A DNA stretch of 64,000 nt, taken from contig JBAIZL010000001.1 of assembly GCA_036971475.1 (NCBI GenBank), positions 285,790,425 through 285,854,424 on the forward strand, in the 5' to 3' direction. The notes beneath the pieces were generated by a model that was given only the letters and a program-made list of their open reading frames with translations, was not told where the DNA came from and made no database searches. The stretch comes from Prosapia bicincta. Taxonomy: Eukaryota; Arthropoda; Insecta; Hemiptera; Cercopidae. Below are positions 25,155-37,585 of the stretch, piece by piece. The translations under genes were made by a program, and so were the position numbers. How positions within the stretch are numbered: the first letter of the stretch is position 1; the number at the start of each line of letters is the position of its first letter.

Positions 25155-25786
25155 CAAACATATAGAAATATTCCTAACAGAAATGAAGATGAGTATATTA
25201 ATAATTTCAATAATATTCTATAGCAACAATAAAAATATTAGCAAAAACCCCAATTTCACAAAGATAATAACAAATAACTAATATTACATGATACTTAAGA
25301 TTAAACCCTTATGTACATTGCGATGCCCATGTCATTATCATCAGAGGGTCTTATTACAAAATTAAAATTTAGAATATAATAATTTACAAACTAGACTGAC
25401 CTTGGTACCTAAGGGTGTATTTTAGGTAAGTTATATTATTAGTTATTTTTTATCATTTTTCTGATATTGGTATTTTTCAATATTTTTATTGTAATGTATT
25501 GTATCACTGTGCTATTGATATTGTATATATTCCACAGTTGCTTAAGATAATAAATAACTATTGGTGATGTTTGGTGGGAAAATACAAAAAAAAAAGAAAT
25601 CAAATAGTAAATATTTTATTCTGCTCTAATTATTCCTTATTGATAATTGACTAGTTTTACAAAATCTAAAGGAGTTTTTAAGTTACTTTATTATTGTATT
25701 GTGCATTTTATAAGGATATAAATTTAATTTGTATTAGGTTCGATACATTCTTTTCTTTTTAAACTTGAGGACAACTCGACTACCGA

Positions 25787-26020
25787 GTGGGGCCACTTCA
25801 TTGCCCGTCTCTTGTAACTCGTTCCTCCTACTTGACACCAAGACAAAACATTTTCAGATCTCGTCACATTTTAGAACCTATCTTGAATACGTTATGTGAA
25901 CGCCTCCGCTTGGCAAAACATTCATGTGAAAGCTTCACATCGCATGTGCCGTCACGTGATTGTATCTCTGTAAGTAGAGGAAGTTATAAAACAGACTATA
26001 TTGCTGTGACACTTCTTTAG
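25787..26020 (+). other. Unrecognised open frame, not supported as a gene
   Basis: A 77-codon frame in slightly G+C-richer sequence. It has no motif, signal peptide or splice context that I can identify. Confidence 0.1.
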
Positions 26021-26091
26021 ACGTTTTTTTCTCTGCATTGTGTTATATTATACACAGATCTATATTAAAAAACAATATAAGAGTGAAATTC

Positions 26092-26225
26092 TTAATATAC
26101 TCATCTTCACTTCTGCTAAGAATATTTCTATATATTTGAGTACATTTTTTACCTTTCCTTACATTACAATTCCTTTCTTTGCCGACGCGTTTCGGAATAA
26201 CTCCATTCTCAAAACTTTAATAGTA
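26092..26225 (-). repeat. Third copy of the 25-kb foldback arm
   Basis: The reverse complement aligns with the right arm of the foldback at 24966-25154 and with its flank to about 25200, including GAAACGCGTCGGC and AGAAGTGAAGATGAGTAT. Because it extends beyond the foldback arms, it shows that the original element was longer than the arms. Confidence 0.75.
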
Positions 26226-26237
26226 TTTCTGCACTAA

Positions 26238-26450
26238 GTGGAGAGAGAAGAGCTAAAGTAGTGAAGAGAGGGGTAAGAAAAAACTAAGGAGAGCTATAGT
26301 AGTAAAGAGAGAGGCGAGAAAAAATTGAGTCGTGAGAGGAGAGCTAAAGTAGTGAAAGAGAGAGAAGAGAAAAGCCGAAATTGAGAGAGAAGAGCTAAAG
26401 TAGTGAACAGAGAAGCGAGAAAAACCAAGTGGAGAGAGGAGAGATATTTG
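26238..26450. repeat. Purine-rich minisatellite
   Basis: Four diverged units of about 45-60 bp built on GAGAGCTAAAGTAGTGAA. Nearly all purines on the plus strand. Confidence 0.8.
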
Positions 26451-27139
26451 ACTTGAAAACTGAAAAATTTACAATTATTTTAAATACTTTCAAATTGTAA
26501 AAAGATGTGATGAAGTAATTTTTAAAGTACACTTAATTATCTAGGTTATAATTTAGTTAATTATTTTTTATAAATAAATAATCACTGTTGTAAAGGATTA
26601 TATCAAATAATTACAATGTTAATGAAAGAAAATTTTAACCTAATATTACATAAGTCTCTTTCGCTTTTTTGGACGTTTACTTTTAATAGTATTCAACCGT
26701 AAAGTTTACCTGCACCAAGAACATAATGCAATGATGACTTTGTAGACGCTCCTAGCTTCTACGCTGGCTTAGAAGAAAGATACTCCTACTAAAGACAACT
26801 TGTCATTCAAGTTTTTGTTTAAAATTACATATTTCAGTAATTGATTTCAGCTTTTTTACTTTTTTCCGGGATGTAATTGCTTTCGCAACATATATGATTA
26901 GTTTTCATCACGAAGTTCTGGAGGAATGCCGAGAAATTGTCACGTTTTTACCCAAGTGTCACTTCCATTACCTGCAAACGAGGAAATGTTAGAAATTTTA
27001 ACAAAGTTTAGAAAACTGTAACAACCTAGGGAGTAAGGAAACTACGTACTTTAAGATACTTAACCTGCAAAATATGCATTTAATTAAATAGGAAACATTT
27101 ATCTGTATCCGGTTGGATATCGAACACGCTATACATGGG
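26451..27139. other. A+T-rich sequence, nothing seen
   Basis: No supported feature on either strand. Confidence 0.4.
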
Positions 27140-27290
27140 TTTGACGTTTCCCGCCATTTTTATTGTCGGCCGAACATAAAAATATAAAATTACGGTAACT
27201 TCCCTTGGCACAAACCCTGGTTGTAGAAAGGACAGATCCGGGTGATTTACATTTCCCGAGCTCTCCCGCAGGATCGTACGATATAAATTC
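27140..27290 (+). repeat. Dispersed repeat, copy 2
   Basis: Diverged partner of 17330-17500 with the same block order: TTTGACGTTTCCCGCC, CTTCCCTTGGCACAAACC, GGTTGTAG, GATTTAC and CCCGCAGGATCGTACGATA. Confidence 0.55.
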
Positions 27291-29866
27291 AGAAACTATG
27301 GAGAGAGTATTTTATACAACGGAAATTAAATAATTTATTTCTGTTATAAAAATAGAATATATTTTACGACAATCTTATTTTCATTTTTGCTTATTTTTCT
27401 ACTCAGAAGGGTTTCTTACAAAAGGTCATTTAAGACGTAATTTTGTAAAGTATAGTATAAAGTATAGAACCACGTAATCGAGCACTGACCTTTCGACATT
27501 TCTCGTGTACTACCACTTCTTAAAACATGTTACACATTCAGAATTCTCTTTTCATCGACAGCTTCCGCATCCGATATGTCTACCTCATTCCAAGATTATT
27601 TGTTATTTCATACCGAAGTTAATTTATCATCGAATGTATCTAATAATGACCGTGTCATACAAGTCAGTGTTTTTACAATCCTTATCATGTTTGTAGAAAA
27701 GCATTCATACTGTGACCCTCGTCTACTGGGCTCTGTCAAGGTCAAGTGCACGGTTACGTTATCAGCACTATAGTTCAATTAAAAAATTCAGAAAAAAGAA
27801 TCTATGTATTTTCACCAGCCAGTGAAAATTATATGTTTTTTCGTGTTTGTTTTTTGAAGCGTATTCTTTGTTATGTGCGGCAGCACTCCCAACTACGGAA
27901 TTAAAAGTAGGGCTCTCTGGACCGGTCCCAACCCTCGTGGCAGCCATCCAGGCCCTTGTGAGCTGTCTCCACACGCATGCAATTAGTGTCCCTCATATGG
28001 GATAGGTTAAGCTAGACCAAATTATTAAACTATTTCCATTGAAAATCAGGAGATATTGAAATGAAACAGTATGGCAAGTGTCGCGTTAAGAGCGGGATGA
28101 AAAAACCTGCCAAAAAAGAAACCCGTTGAAAGAAAACCCAGCGGTAAATGATTCAGAGTTCTTAGGGGCAAGGGTAGCCTTATGTTAAGAGGCAAGGAGA
28201 GAAATTGAGATTAAAATACCTTGTTAGTGAGGCTATGGTAGGGATGGCATGAACTTTTTCTTCTGCTGCCAAATGAGTATGTTTAACAAAATTAATACTT
28301 TCATTAGGCCAAACACTTCATCCCTCAGAATGGGAGAAATATAACAAATTTCAGATGTTAGATTTTTATAAGCTTAACGAATATTACCGAACGTTTACGA
28401 AAGTCTAACATGGTGGTAAATATCGAAATGTGTTTTTTGTCTTCCTTTAGAGGCTATTTAGAGGTTATGTTCAAATAATTATTTAATGAAACTGCCAATG
28501 TATTCAGATATTACTTATATAATAATAAATTAAGTTAGATTAACTAGACATAGTTATAAAATACATTGATGGTATATAATGGATTTATTAAGACGGTTTA
28601 TTTAATTAATTAGTTTTATTATGGCATAGTTAATCTAAATTATAAAAAAAATAGGAATTAAACATTTATAAATAACATAAATTATAAAATATCATTTAAA
28701 AATATAAAATTATACAAGTAAAGATTGTTTCTTTCGGCATAATATGAATATATAGATTGTCAACAGGACATTAGAATATGCAATACAGATCTAAGACATT
28801 TAAGAACTATAGCATTTATAAGATTAAGTTATGTTTTAATCGACTTCTTAATGTGTTACATAATTTACATTCCTCAAGAGATTTACACTTCGACACTACG
28901 TTCCGAAGCACACCCAACCTTTATTTAACTTTTAATTATCATTTATTCAATGAAAAAAAATATCTGTCTACTTGCTAATACTAATCAAAATACAACAAGG
29001 TAACAATTAAAATTTTAATATAAATTGCAATCGATTACTGTACTGTATAAAGTTAAAACTAACAACAGAGATAATTAAAGCTGCTTTCTAACAGTATTCG
29101 ATCGGTATTTAAATCAATCGATACGCCAACTATACTTCGTAGGTGTATACATAAACTACTGAATTACGACATATCTTTAAAATAACGACCAGATATTTAG
29201 CTAACCTGACGTGCTGAATGTGTTATACAAGTCGCAGACAAATAGACGACCTCTAACAGGTTAGCTTAGGCGGGATCTACGCAGACCATAAAAGGATCAT
29301 TTATATAAGATGCACATCTGTAGTTCGACGATATGCTTTAAGATTTACACTTTAGTTATTCATTTATTAAATACCAGTGCTTTTATAATCGATATTTTAT
29401 AAATGTTCCTTCCGAAACGATTGTTGTAAAATTTAATTGCTGTTATACACAATACACAACCGTATTTTTAAGAATTAATTATTCAACGATTCTTAATATA
29501 TATTGTGCTTAGAGGTCTTAGTCGGACCTGAAAAAAAGTAAACATTTCAAAGAAAACAACTGACATTCATTTCTTATTACTAAAACTACGATTAAATTGA
29601 AGTTTTTAAAGTTAAAATATAAGATTTTCAGTTCGTATTATAATATCAAATCACAAAATAAAATGTTTTACCATACTTTTACAATCATACAATTAGCGGG
29701 TGTCTTAAAGGAAGGTCGCCATAAAAACGGCATTTAATTGAAAAGTTGTAAGTTGGTTAATATTTATTTAAACATTTCTTACATTGAATCTGTTACAGTC
29801 AGATCGGAGGAAGTTAGATTTAGCAAAATGTAAAGCTATAAGATTGAGTAGTAATATATACTTAAT
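27291..29866. other. A+T-rich sequence with one G+C-rich islet
   Basis: The islet at 27870-27975 is open on both strands but has no domain I can name; a worn mobile-element fragment is likely. The rest shows no supported feature. Confidence 0.35.
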
Positions 29867-30275
<409 letters not shown>

Positions 30276-31166
30276 AATTTATACCACTTCTTGTTACGGA
30301 ACTGAGATTTTATGCACTGCATAATGAGCGGATGTACTTTGGATATTAACTATTCATCATATTATTTCCATCAGTGAAGGAATAAGTATACATACAGTTT
30401 TATAGTGATTATGCGAAAAGGATGTACTTGATGTAATATAATTTTGTGTTGGCTATGTTTGTTCAGTTTGCACAGTAGAATGAACTGGACACAATTTGAA
30501 ACCTGTTATTTTATACTTTGTGTACTAATATTTAGGTTTGTTTAATATTATAGTTATTATTCTGGATGTGTGGTGTGGAGCAAAAATCGTTGAGATACTT
30601 GCTTAAATTTATTCGTTCCTGGTAAGCGTGACAAATTCTCCCTTCTTAGACGGACTGAATCCATAGATCTGATGGATGTTAATTTTAAGTAGAAAAGCCA
30701 TTGTGAGGATTGTATTCCCTCTCGGTATAGACAGACCAAGAGAGGCATAACTTTGGAGGGTCGCTTCTATGACGTAGTAGTAAATAACGTTACCTATACA
30801 TTACTAAAATTTTAAAACATAACAGACAGTATCTGTTCCCAAAAAACTCATTCAAAGGATAAAGAGAATAAGTAGGTCTAAAACATAAAAGCTGTACCGA
30901 CCATAACACTGACTCGCAACACTTTAGATACTGATCTACAGCCAAATTTTGAAACCTGTCCGGGATTATGGCATGCAACTCTGATAGCGTGGTAAGCAAC
31001 TGCGTATAACAAAATCCAGTTTTTACAGAGCCTGGTTGTTCTGAATCTTGTTCCAGAAACATTGATAAACGTCAGAGTCGGTGTATTCTCTTGTTACTCT
31101 AGGAGTTCAACGCTTCTCTAGTGCTAAGGTCGATACTTAGGAAAATGGCAATCCAAAGGTGACGTG

Positions 31167-31230
31167 ATGGCAAAGCTTGGCAACGTGATGTTCCTTATTG
31201 CAGCTTTATCTATTAACATTGTCTTTACTG
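31167..31230 (+). CDS. Possible first coding exon with signal peptide (tentative)
   Basis: The ATG at 31167 is followed by MAKLGNVMFLIAALSINIVF, a one-lysine N-region and a hydrophobic core typical of a secretory signal peptide. The frame reaches ACTG|GTAAGG at 31231, a near-consensus 5' splice site placed where signal-peptide exons often end. Reading past the donor gives 36 more codons to a stop near 31340 with no recognisable domain, which favours a splice over a single small gene. The upstream sequence is less A+T-rich than the surroundings and could be 5' UTR. No partner exon can be assigned in the window, so it could be a chance hydrophobic frame. Confidence 0.25.
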
Positions 31231-31568
31231 GTAAGGAAGAACTTACTGAACTGACAATGGCTGGTAAAATTGAGCATAGAATTTATTGTAACCCTTCGAG
31301 GGGATTAGTAGTTGAGGCTCAAAGATCATTTCTGTGCTAAAGGGGATTCTCATTAAAATCGTTTCACAATAGTTCTAAGATTCCGGTACTTGGAGCTTAA
31401 TGTTCAATCTGAAGGTTTAAAGATGGAGTTTTTGTGGGGAGCTCAAAAAAATAATTAGTAGTTATTAATTAATTACTAATTATACTATAGTAGATTAGTA
31501 ATTTTAGTATATTGGTAATCGTGTCGTGTCCAAAAAAGAAAAACGTTTGAATCTAAATGGTTAGAGTA

Positions 31569-31811
<243 letters not shown>

Positions 31812-31969
31812 CTCATGTACTTAATACAGAATGAATTTATTGGCCAGTTTTGTTTTAATTTTAAATAGCTAATGAGACTGTAAGTCCATGCTAATAGTTA
31901 AAAGAGGTTCTTTTTGTTCATACTATGTTATTATATATATATAATATGTTTTCTTGTTTAATAATCTAA

Positions 31970-32062
31970 AACAACATAGGTTATTCAAATACAAGAATAT
32001 TTAATAATTTGTATTTGAATATTATTAATTTGAATATTCTTGTTTTTGAATAACCTATGTTG

Positions 32063-32064
<2 letters not shown>
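31970..32064. mobile_element. Hairpin with 32-bp arms, with a third arm copy at 33.87 kb
   Basis: Arms 31970-32001 and 32033-32064 are reverse complements with one mismatch (AACAACATAGGTTATTCAAA against the right arm). The right-arm sequence recurs at 33865-33896. The left flank (ATATGTTTTCTTGTTTAATA) is also present, inverted, at 33897-33925, so a ~60-bp inverted pair encloses about 1.86 kb. Each outer edge abuts TA repeats. Confidence 0.75.

Positions 32065-32118
<54 letters not shown>
32065..32118. repeat. (TA)n microsatellite
   Basis: TA repeat directly adjoining the hairpin at 31970-32064. Confidence 0.97.
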
Positions 32119-32122
<4 letters not shown>

Positions 32123-32214
32123 TATGGTGATATAAAGAATAAATGAAGAATAAATATATTCATTAAAACTATTCTTGTTTTTGAAATATTTTAAATTTAT
32201 TAAATATATATATA

Positions 32215-32323
32215 TATGAAGTTAATATATTACTATTGTAAGTAATTTTTTCCACCATTAAGTGCAATGATTTTACCTAATGGTGGAAAAAATTACTTAC
32301 AATAGTAATATATTAACTTCATA
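32215..32323. repeat. Perfect 46-bp inverted repeat with 17-bp loop
   Basis: Arms 32215-32260 and 32278-32323 are exact reverse complements over 46 bp (inner end TTTTTTCCACCATTA / TAATGGTGGAAAAAA). The loop is AGTGCAATGATTTTACC. There are no mismatches, unlike the other foldbacks here, so it is young or maintained. It could be a small MITE, a hairpin-RNA precursor, or a palindrome formed by template switching. Confidence 0.9.
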
Positions 32324-32466
32324 AAGTCAATGGAAAACAATGGATAACGTAAAATATCAAGAATATATATATATATTTAATACAATTTATTTTTAATATA
32401 CACATCTAAAACTATCTAAATAGTTTTAGAATTACAGTAAACATTCAACTATAAAGTAAAATGGGA

Positions 32467-32735
32467 ATTAAGCGTTTTCTGCTATATGTTGCCAAACTAA
32501 TTTGAACAAACATTTGGCAGTGACGCGTTTGTGTGGCTTACATCCACCGTAACTGTTAAACAGGCTACAAATCTTGCTAATTATCGTGTACACGGTAAAT
32601 TTCAGGGAACGTTTAACGATGAGGTGCCAAGTGATTAACTCCCAGTTCGATCTATGTATGCATGGTATGCGGCGTTCGGTCAAGGGATTTCGCCCATAAC
32701 TATTGAAGGCAACCTTTAGTTCGCGGCCCATTCAC
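32467..32735 (-). other. Unrecognised 87-codon open frame in G+C-richer segment
   Basis: A minus-strand frame (32468-32731) of balanced composition, with Cys, Trp and His spread through it, set in sequence richer in CpG than its surroundings. I do not recognise a domain. It may be an exon or a mobile-element fragment. Confidence 0.2.
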
Positions 32736-33864
32736 GTGTCAGATATTCACGAGCCAGTTTTAATAGCGTTCCGGTGACTTTGAATTTTAGTTCCATGCTT
32801 CTCTAAAGCACAATTGATTTAAAACTCCTCTAAAGGGATATATTGACAGTTTTGGAGATTTTATTTCCAAAAAAACAAATTATTTCCCTTGTTATGGGAT
32901 AATTTGTTTAAAACCATAGCCTAGATGTTCAAATTTTGATTTGTTTCATAAAGAAACCTTTAAAAGGTTTAGGTTTAAACAGCTTCGGTTAATAGAGTTG
33001 ATAAGAGTCTGGTCTCCCATAGGTTGTGACCGAGGGGACGTTTTTCACTTCATTTCGCTTATATGTTTCAGTAGACATCACCTCACTCAGTAATTATCCC
33101 ACTCTGGACTGTAGTTTCACTTCACCTTTCCACCCTTATCACTTCCAATAATCTCGGTGTAACGGTAGCTTCTTGGGGACCTTCCCATGTCGTGAGAGAG
33201 TACTTCAGGAACGGGAACCTGGACATCTCATGGATTCTTCCATATTACCGATCTTATTATAAATCATTATATTCATGTGATATCATGTAATTAACTGATT
33301 TTCTCAATGCAACAGAAACAAACTTGTTGAGGCAATGAATAAAGTAACTTATCTATTATGTTTATATTGTTTTCGTCTATTACTTACTTTTATAATTATT
33401 TGCATTTTTTGTGTTTCTTTTAGTAAAAATTATTGCCTAAAATGTAATTGAATCTTATGTATTCAGCTCATCAACTGAATCCGTAAAAACCCTAAAAATA
33501 TCAGTCATTTTCTTTTATATTGATTAGAATTTAGGTCGTAAGATCAATGCATGTATGAAACTTATAAAAGAAATTATAAGGGATTAAGAATGAATATATA
33601 TGAAGAATTCGAAATATATAAATACAATAATAATAACAAATTAATAAAAGAACAAATACAAATACATTCTAAATTTGATACTATATTCAATGTCTATAAT
33701 GTTACAGCAACAAAATAAATTTGGCAATTTGTATAAATTTAGCAATAATTCTATTTCTAATTTAACATATGTTTTAGGCCAATAGCTTACATTATTGAAA
33801 TTTTCATTCCATCGAATGTAATTGTACTGTTTACCAACGAAAAGCTTTGAATATAAATTAATAA

Positions 33865-33917
33865 ATATTCTTGTATTTGAATAACCTATGTTGTTTTCGA
33901 TTATTAAACAAGAAAAC

Positions 33918-33925
<8 letters not shown>
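33865..33925 (-). repeat. Inverted partner of the 31.97-kb hairpin arm
   Basis: AATATTCTTGTATTTGAATA and the following ~40 bp are the reverse complement of 31943-32001, ending in a (TA)n tract. Confidence 0.75.
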
Positions 33926-33997
<72 letters not shown>

Positions 33998-34007
33998 TAT
34001 GGAGGGG

Positions 34008-34054
<47 letters not shown>

Positions 34055-34169
34055 TATATTTGTTTTTGTTTTTGAAGATAAATAATCTTTATTTTATTCA
34101 AATACTCGTAAATATAAAATATATAAATGTAATTGATATATATATATATATATATATATAATGATATAA

Positions 34170-34232
<63 letters not shown>
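33921..34232. repeat. (TA)n, (GA)n and (TA)n microsatellite cluster
   Basis: TA repeat (33921-33990), GGGAGGGAGAGAGA-type GA repeat (34001-34051) and a second, interrupted TA repeat (34137-34232). Open frames across it are Ile/Tyr and Arg/Glu artefacts. Confidence 0.96.
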
Positions 34233-34235
<3 letters not shown>

Positions 34236-35256
34236 GTTATTACAACGCTCAAATGTAGGAATGAGATGAAATGGTTTGAGCTATGAAAAAGCCTTTACAA
34301 AACTTGAAAACCGCTCCCGTGATATAAAATACTTTTATGCAATAATTAAATACGCTCTATTATTTGCTTTAAAAATGACGTCAATTGAAAAGCTTTAACT
34401 GCATGTTCATGAGTAGACTACATGTATCATGAACATGTATCGTGTAAAATATGGACTACATATTATCTATTATGACTCATTTATTTATTTTTTAATTCAT
34501 TTACTAACAAGGATTTATATATTAGCTTGTAAAATAAAATTCAACTGAAAAAAACTTCAGATATTTTTATGAGTGTTTGAGACTAAGAAAAAGAGAAGCT
34601 AAGGAAGCCAAGTATCTCGTCTCATTGGTAAATAACTTGGATGGCTTTTTACTTTATTTAAGTGAACGCAGTTAAAAACCAAATTATTTACAACCCCACC
34701 TTTAGTTCGAAATAAGTTACTTTCTAAAACTGAAACTTTGGTAACTCTGAACTGAATGAGGTTGGGGGTCGCTGCACAGGATGTGACATGACTGTGTATC
34801 ATTAGCATAACATGCCAGTCTCACCCCATCATCCCTGTCGATGTAGTAAGGGATGTGTAGTTAGAGGATAACACGCTACAATTTCCAGACTGATTTGTAT
34901 TCAGTTTGTTGGCGTGGGTTTATTATTTGAAACTTCGTAAATTTGTTTCATTAAATAAACTCTTTGAAACGTTTAGTTATACTTTGGAATGTAGCCACAA
35001 CACGCTGAGGAAATATTTAAGTCTTTATAAATTTGTGCCCAAATTCGAAACTATATTTTATAACCCTTACCTCTGAAGTGAACGCACTTGATGTACAGGA
35101 TTACATTTAATTTAAAGAAACTCACTCTTTAGTATTGGTCTTACGAAAGGATCGGCGTATGTCATGCATTGAGTGCCAGAAATATATCGGGTAAAGGTAA
35201 CTTACTAATGTACTATTTCAATTTAAAGATCTCGTCTCGGAACTGACGTAGCGGGA
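34233..35256. other. No supported feature
   Basis: A+T-rich, without a recognisable coding region. The G+C-richer stretch 34740-34870 contains no domain I can name. Confidence 0.4.
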
Positions 35257-35600
35257 GGCCAAATTCACAGGACTGACGCTAGTCGCCAGTTTCGGAAATC
35301 ACGAGTTTGAAGTCGGATACGTGGCGGGAGACCAAAGTCACGGGACTGACGCTAGTCGCCCGTTTCGGAAATCACGAGTTTGAGGTTGGATACGTGCGGG
35401 AGACCAAAGTCACGGGACTGACGCTAGTCACTCGGTTCGGAAATCACGCGTTTGAGGTTAGATACGTGGCGGAAGACCAAATTCACGGGTCTGACGCTAG
35501 TCACTCAGTTCGGAAATCACGAGTTTGAGGTTGGATACGTAGGGGAAACCAAAGTCACGGGACTGACGCTAGTCACCTGGTTCTGATATTACGAGTAATG
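35257..35600. repeat. 72/73-bp minisatellite, ~5 copies
   Basis: Starts of GACTGACGCTAGTC recur at 35271, 35344, 35416, 35489 (variant) and 35561. The unit is G+C-rich (GGGACTGACGCTAGTC, CGGAAATCACGAGTTTGA, GGATACGTGGCGG). A diverged single unit lies at 35884-35945. The 73-codon plus frame here is repeat-derived. Confidence 0.92.
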
Positions 35601-35945
35601 CAACGATGAATTCTACGCGACGGGGCACGGATTTCACGCTGGACTATTCAAACATTCTACACTATTTCAGTGTATTTTGGTGACCGGCCGGTTACCCTTC
35701 GTCTACTTTCCTGATATTTACCATATTTCTTCTCGCAATTTTCACTAACACACTTATTACATGCTTCAGCAATACTGCGTACGGAAAATAGCCTCTTTCC
35801 AAGATAAGGGAGCGGGCCTGCAGGGCTTTCAGTAAGACGTTTGAGCTCTTACATACTACTTATACAAGTCCTCTTCCCTGCCTCGGGACTGACTCTAGCG
35901 ATCCGGTTAGGTAGTCACGAGTTTGACGTTGGATTTGATTTGGCG

Positions 35946-37537
35946 AGGGCGCAAATGATGGATTTAGGTAACCTCTCACATTTCACTTATGTTTGTGTTC
36001 TTCTGGACCAAGGAATAAACTAGGAACCATAGGAAATTCATTTCCTATGAATGCAGTCTTTCGTACGGCTCTGATGGTTTCGATTATTTCCATAAAAGCG
36101 CTCGAAGTGGTGGGCTCTGGTTGAGCACTGTTTTCGTTTCAGTAGCGGGCCGGTAACCAGTCTATGTCTTAAATTAAGGTCTTCTAAGTTTTAAGGTTTA
36201 ATGTCTTCTGTTTGAAGTCAGATTAGTAGCTTCATTTTGTATTTAACCCACAGAACAGAACGTCTGACAAGAAATGAAGGTCTAGCCCAACATAAATCTT
36301 TAAATCGTCATAAGGAGTGGCGAATGTATGGGCGTAAGCCTAATCTCGTGGTAACACTATATCTTTTGACAGCTTTACACAAAAATGCGCTTCATTAATA
36401 AGACTAAACGTACACATTTATTATAATGAAAGTTGTATAACCATTCAAGTTCCCACTTTTAACGATCTGTTTTATCTAGTATGGAATTTATGTTAGTAAT
36501 TTTCATTTTATCCAAAGGAATTCACATAATTGTTTCATCCTTGAATTTTATGTTCATTAATTTATATAACGTTTTGAAGTTGTGATTAAGAATTGAATTT
36601 TTAGATTGAAATATTGAGAATTGTTGTGCTCTATACCAAGGAAAGCACTGTGATTTAAAATCCTGTAAAGACACAGATCACGTTTATAGGGATTTCTTCT
36701 AAATCGGTTGCTATTCGTTTTTTTAATGTGCACTACAAATCTGCCTTTCAATAGATCTTCTAACAGTTGTAAAAGCTGACTTCACTTAATTTATTAAGTT
36801 ATTTAATTATTTTAATTATTATGTTATGAAAGTAACTCATATACTTTAAAAGCAAATATAATTTTAGAAAATATACTAATAAAAAAATAGGATTTCATGT
36901 TTAAGTAAACCTACTGTTTAATTACATTTTAAATAAATTTTCTAATAAAGTAAAATTGAACATTTTAAATTTCATATAAGATTATTTAGAGTTCAATTGA
37001 AAAAAACTTCTTCCTTTGACCTTACTTGGACATGATTATGGATTAAATTACTCTTTAGTTTTGTAAACGAACTAATCACATGTTTATTAAAGTATTCTTA
37101 AAGTAAAATGAATAATTGTTTATGAAGCTTTATTGTTTGATTCAATATCCTATCCTGTTTTCATTAAATTTCCATATAAAAAGGAAACGATCTTAAAACC
37201 TGACTGTAAGGCATGCATGTGACGTTTCCTATCCGAAAGATGAACTAAATACAATACCCTTCTCTTTCTATCTCTCTCTAACCCCAGCATTAAATTTTCC
37301 GTGTGTCAATGACAAGCACAGCGTCAAAAGCAGATGTCGAGAGCTGCCTTGATCTTCACTCCTACAATATATAATTATCTCGATTGCTGTCAGATACAAC
37401 TACTTATTGTTTAAAATTTTACAATTCTGAGCGACTGTAGGGTGTGGTTAGGAGTCGGGTCGATTCTCTTGTTAAATCACATTTAACAAATGGTTATGCA
37501 TGTTTCATCTACAGAGAGTAGGTTATATTTTATACAG

Positions 37538-37540
<3 letters not shown>
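35946..37540. other. No supported feature
   Basis: Mostly A+T-rich; nothing recognised on either strand. Confidence 0.4.

Positions 37541-37581
<41 letters not shown>
37541..37581. repeat. (TA)n microsatellite
   Basis: About 40 bp of TA repeat. Confidence 0.97.
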
Positions 37582-37585
<4 letters not shown>

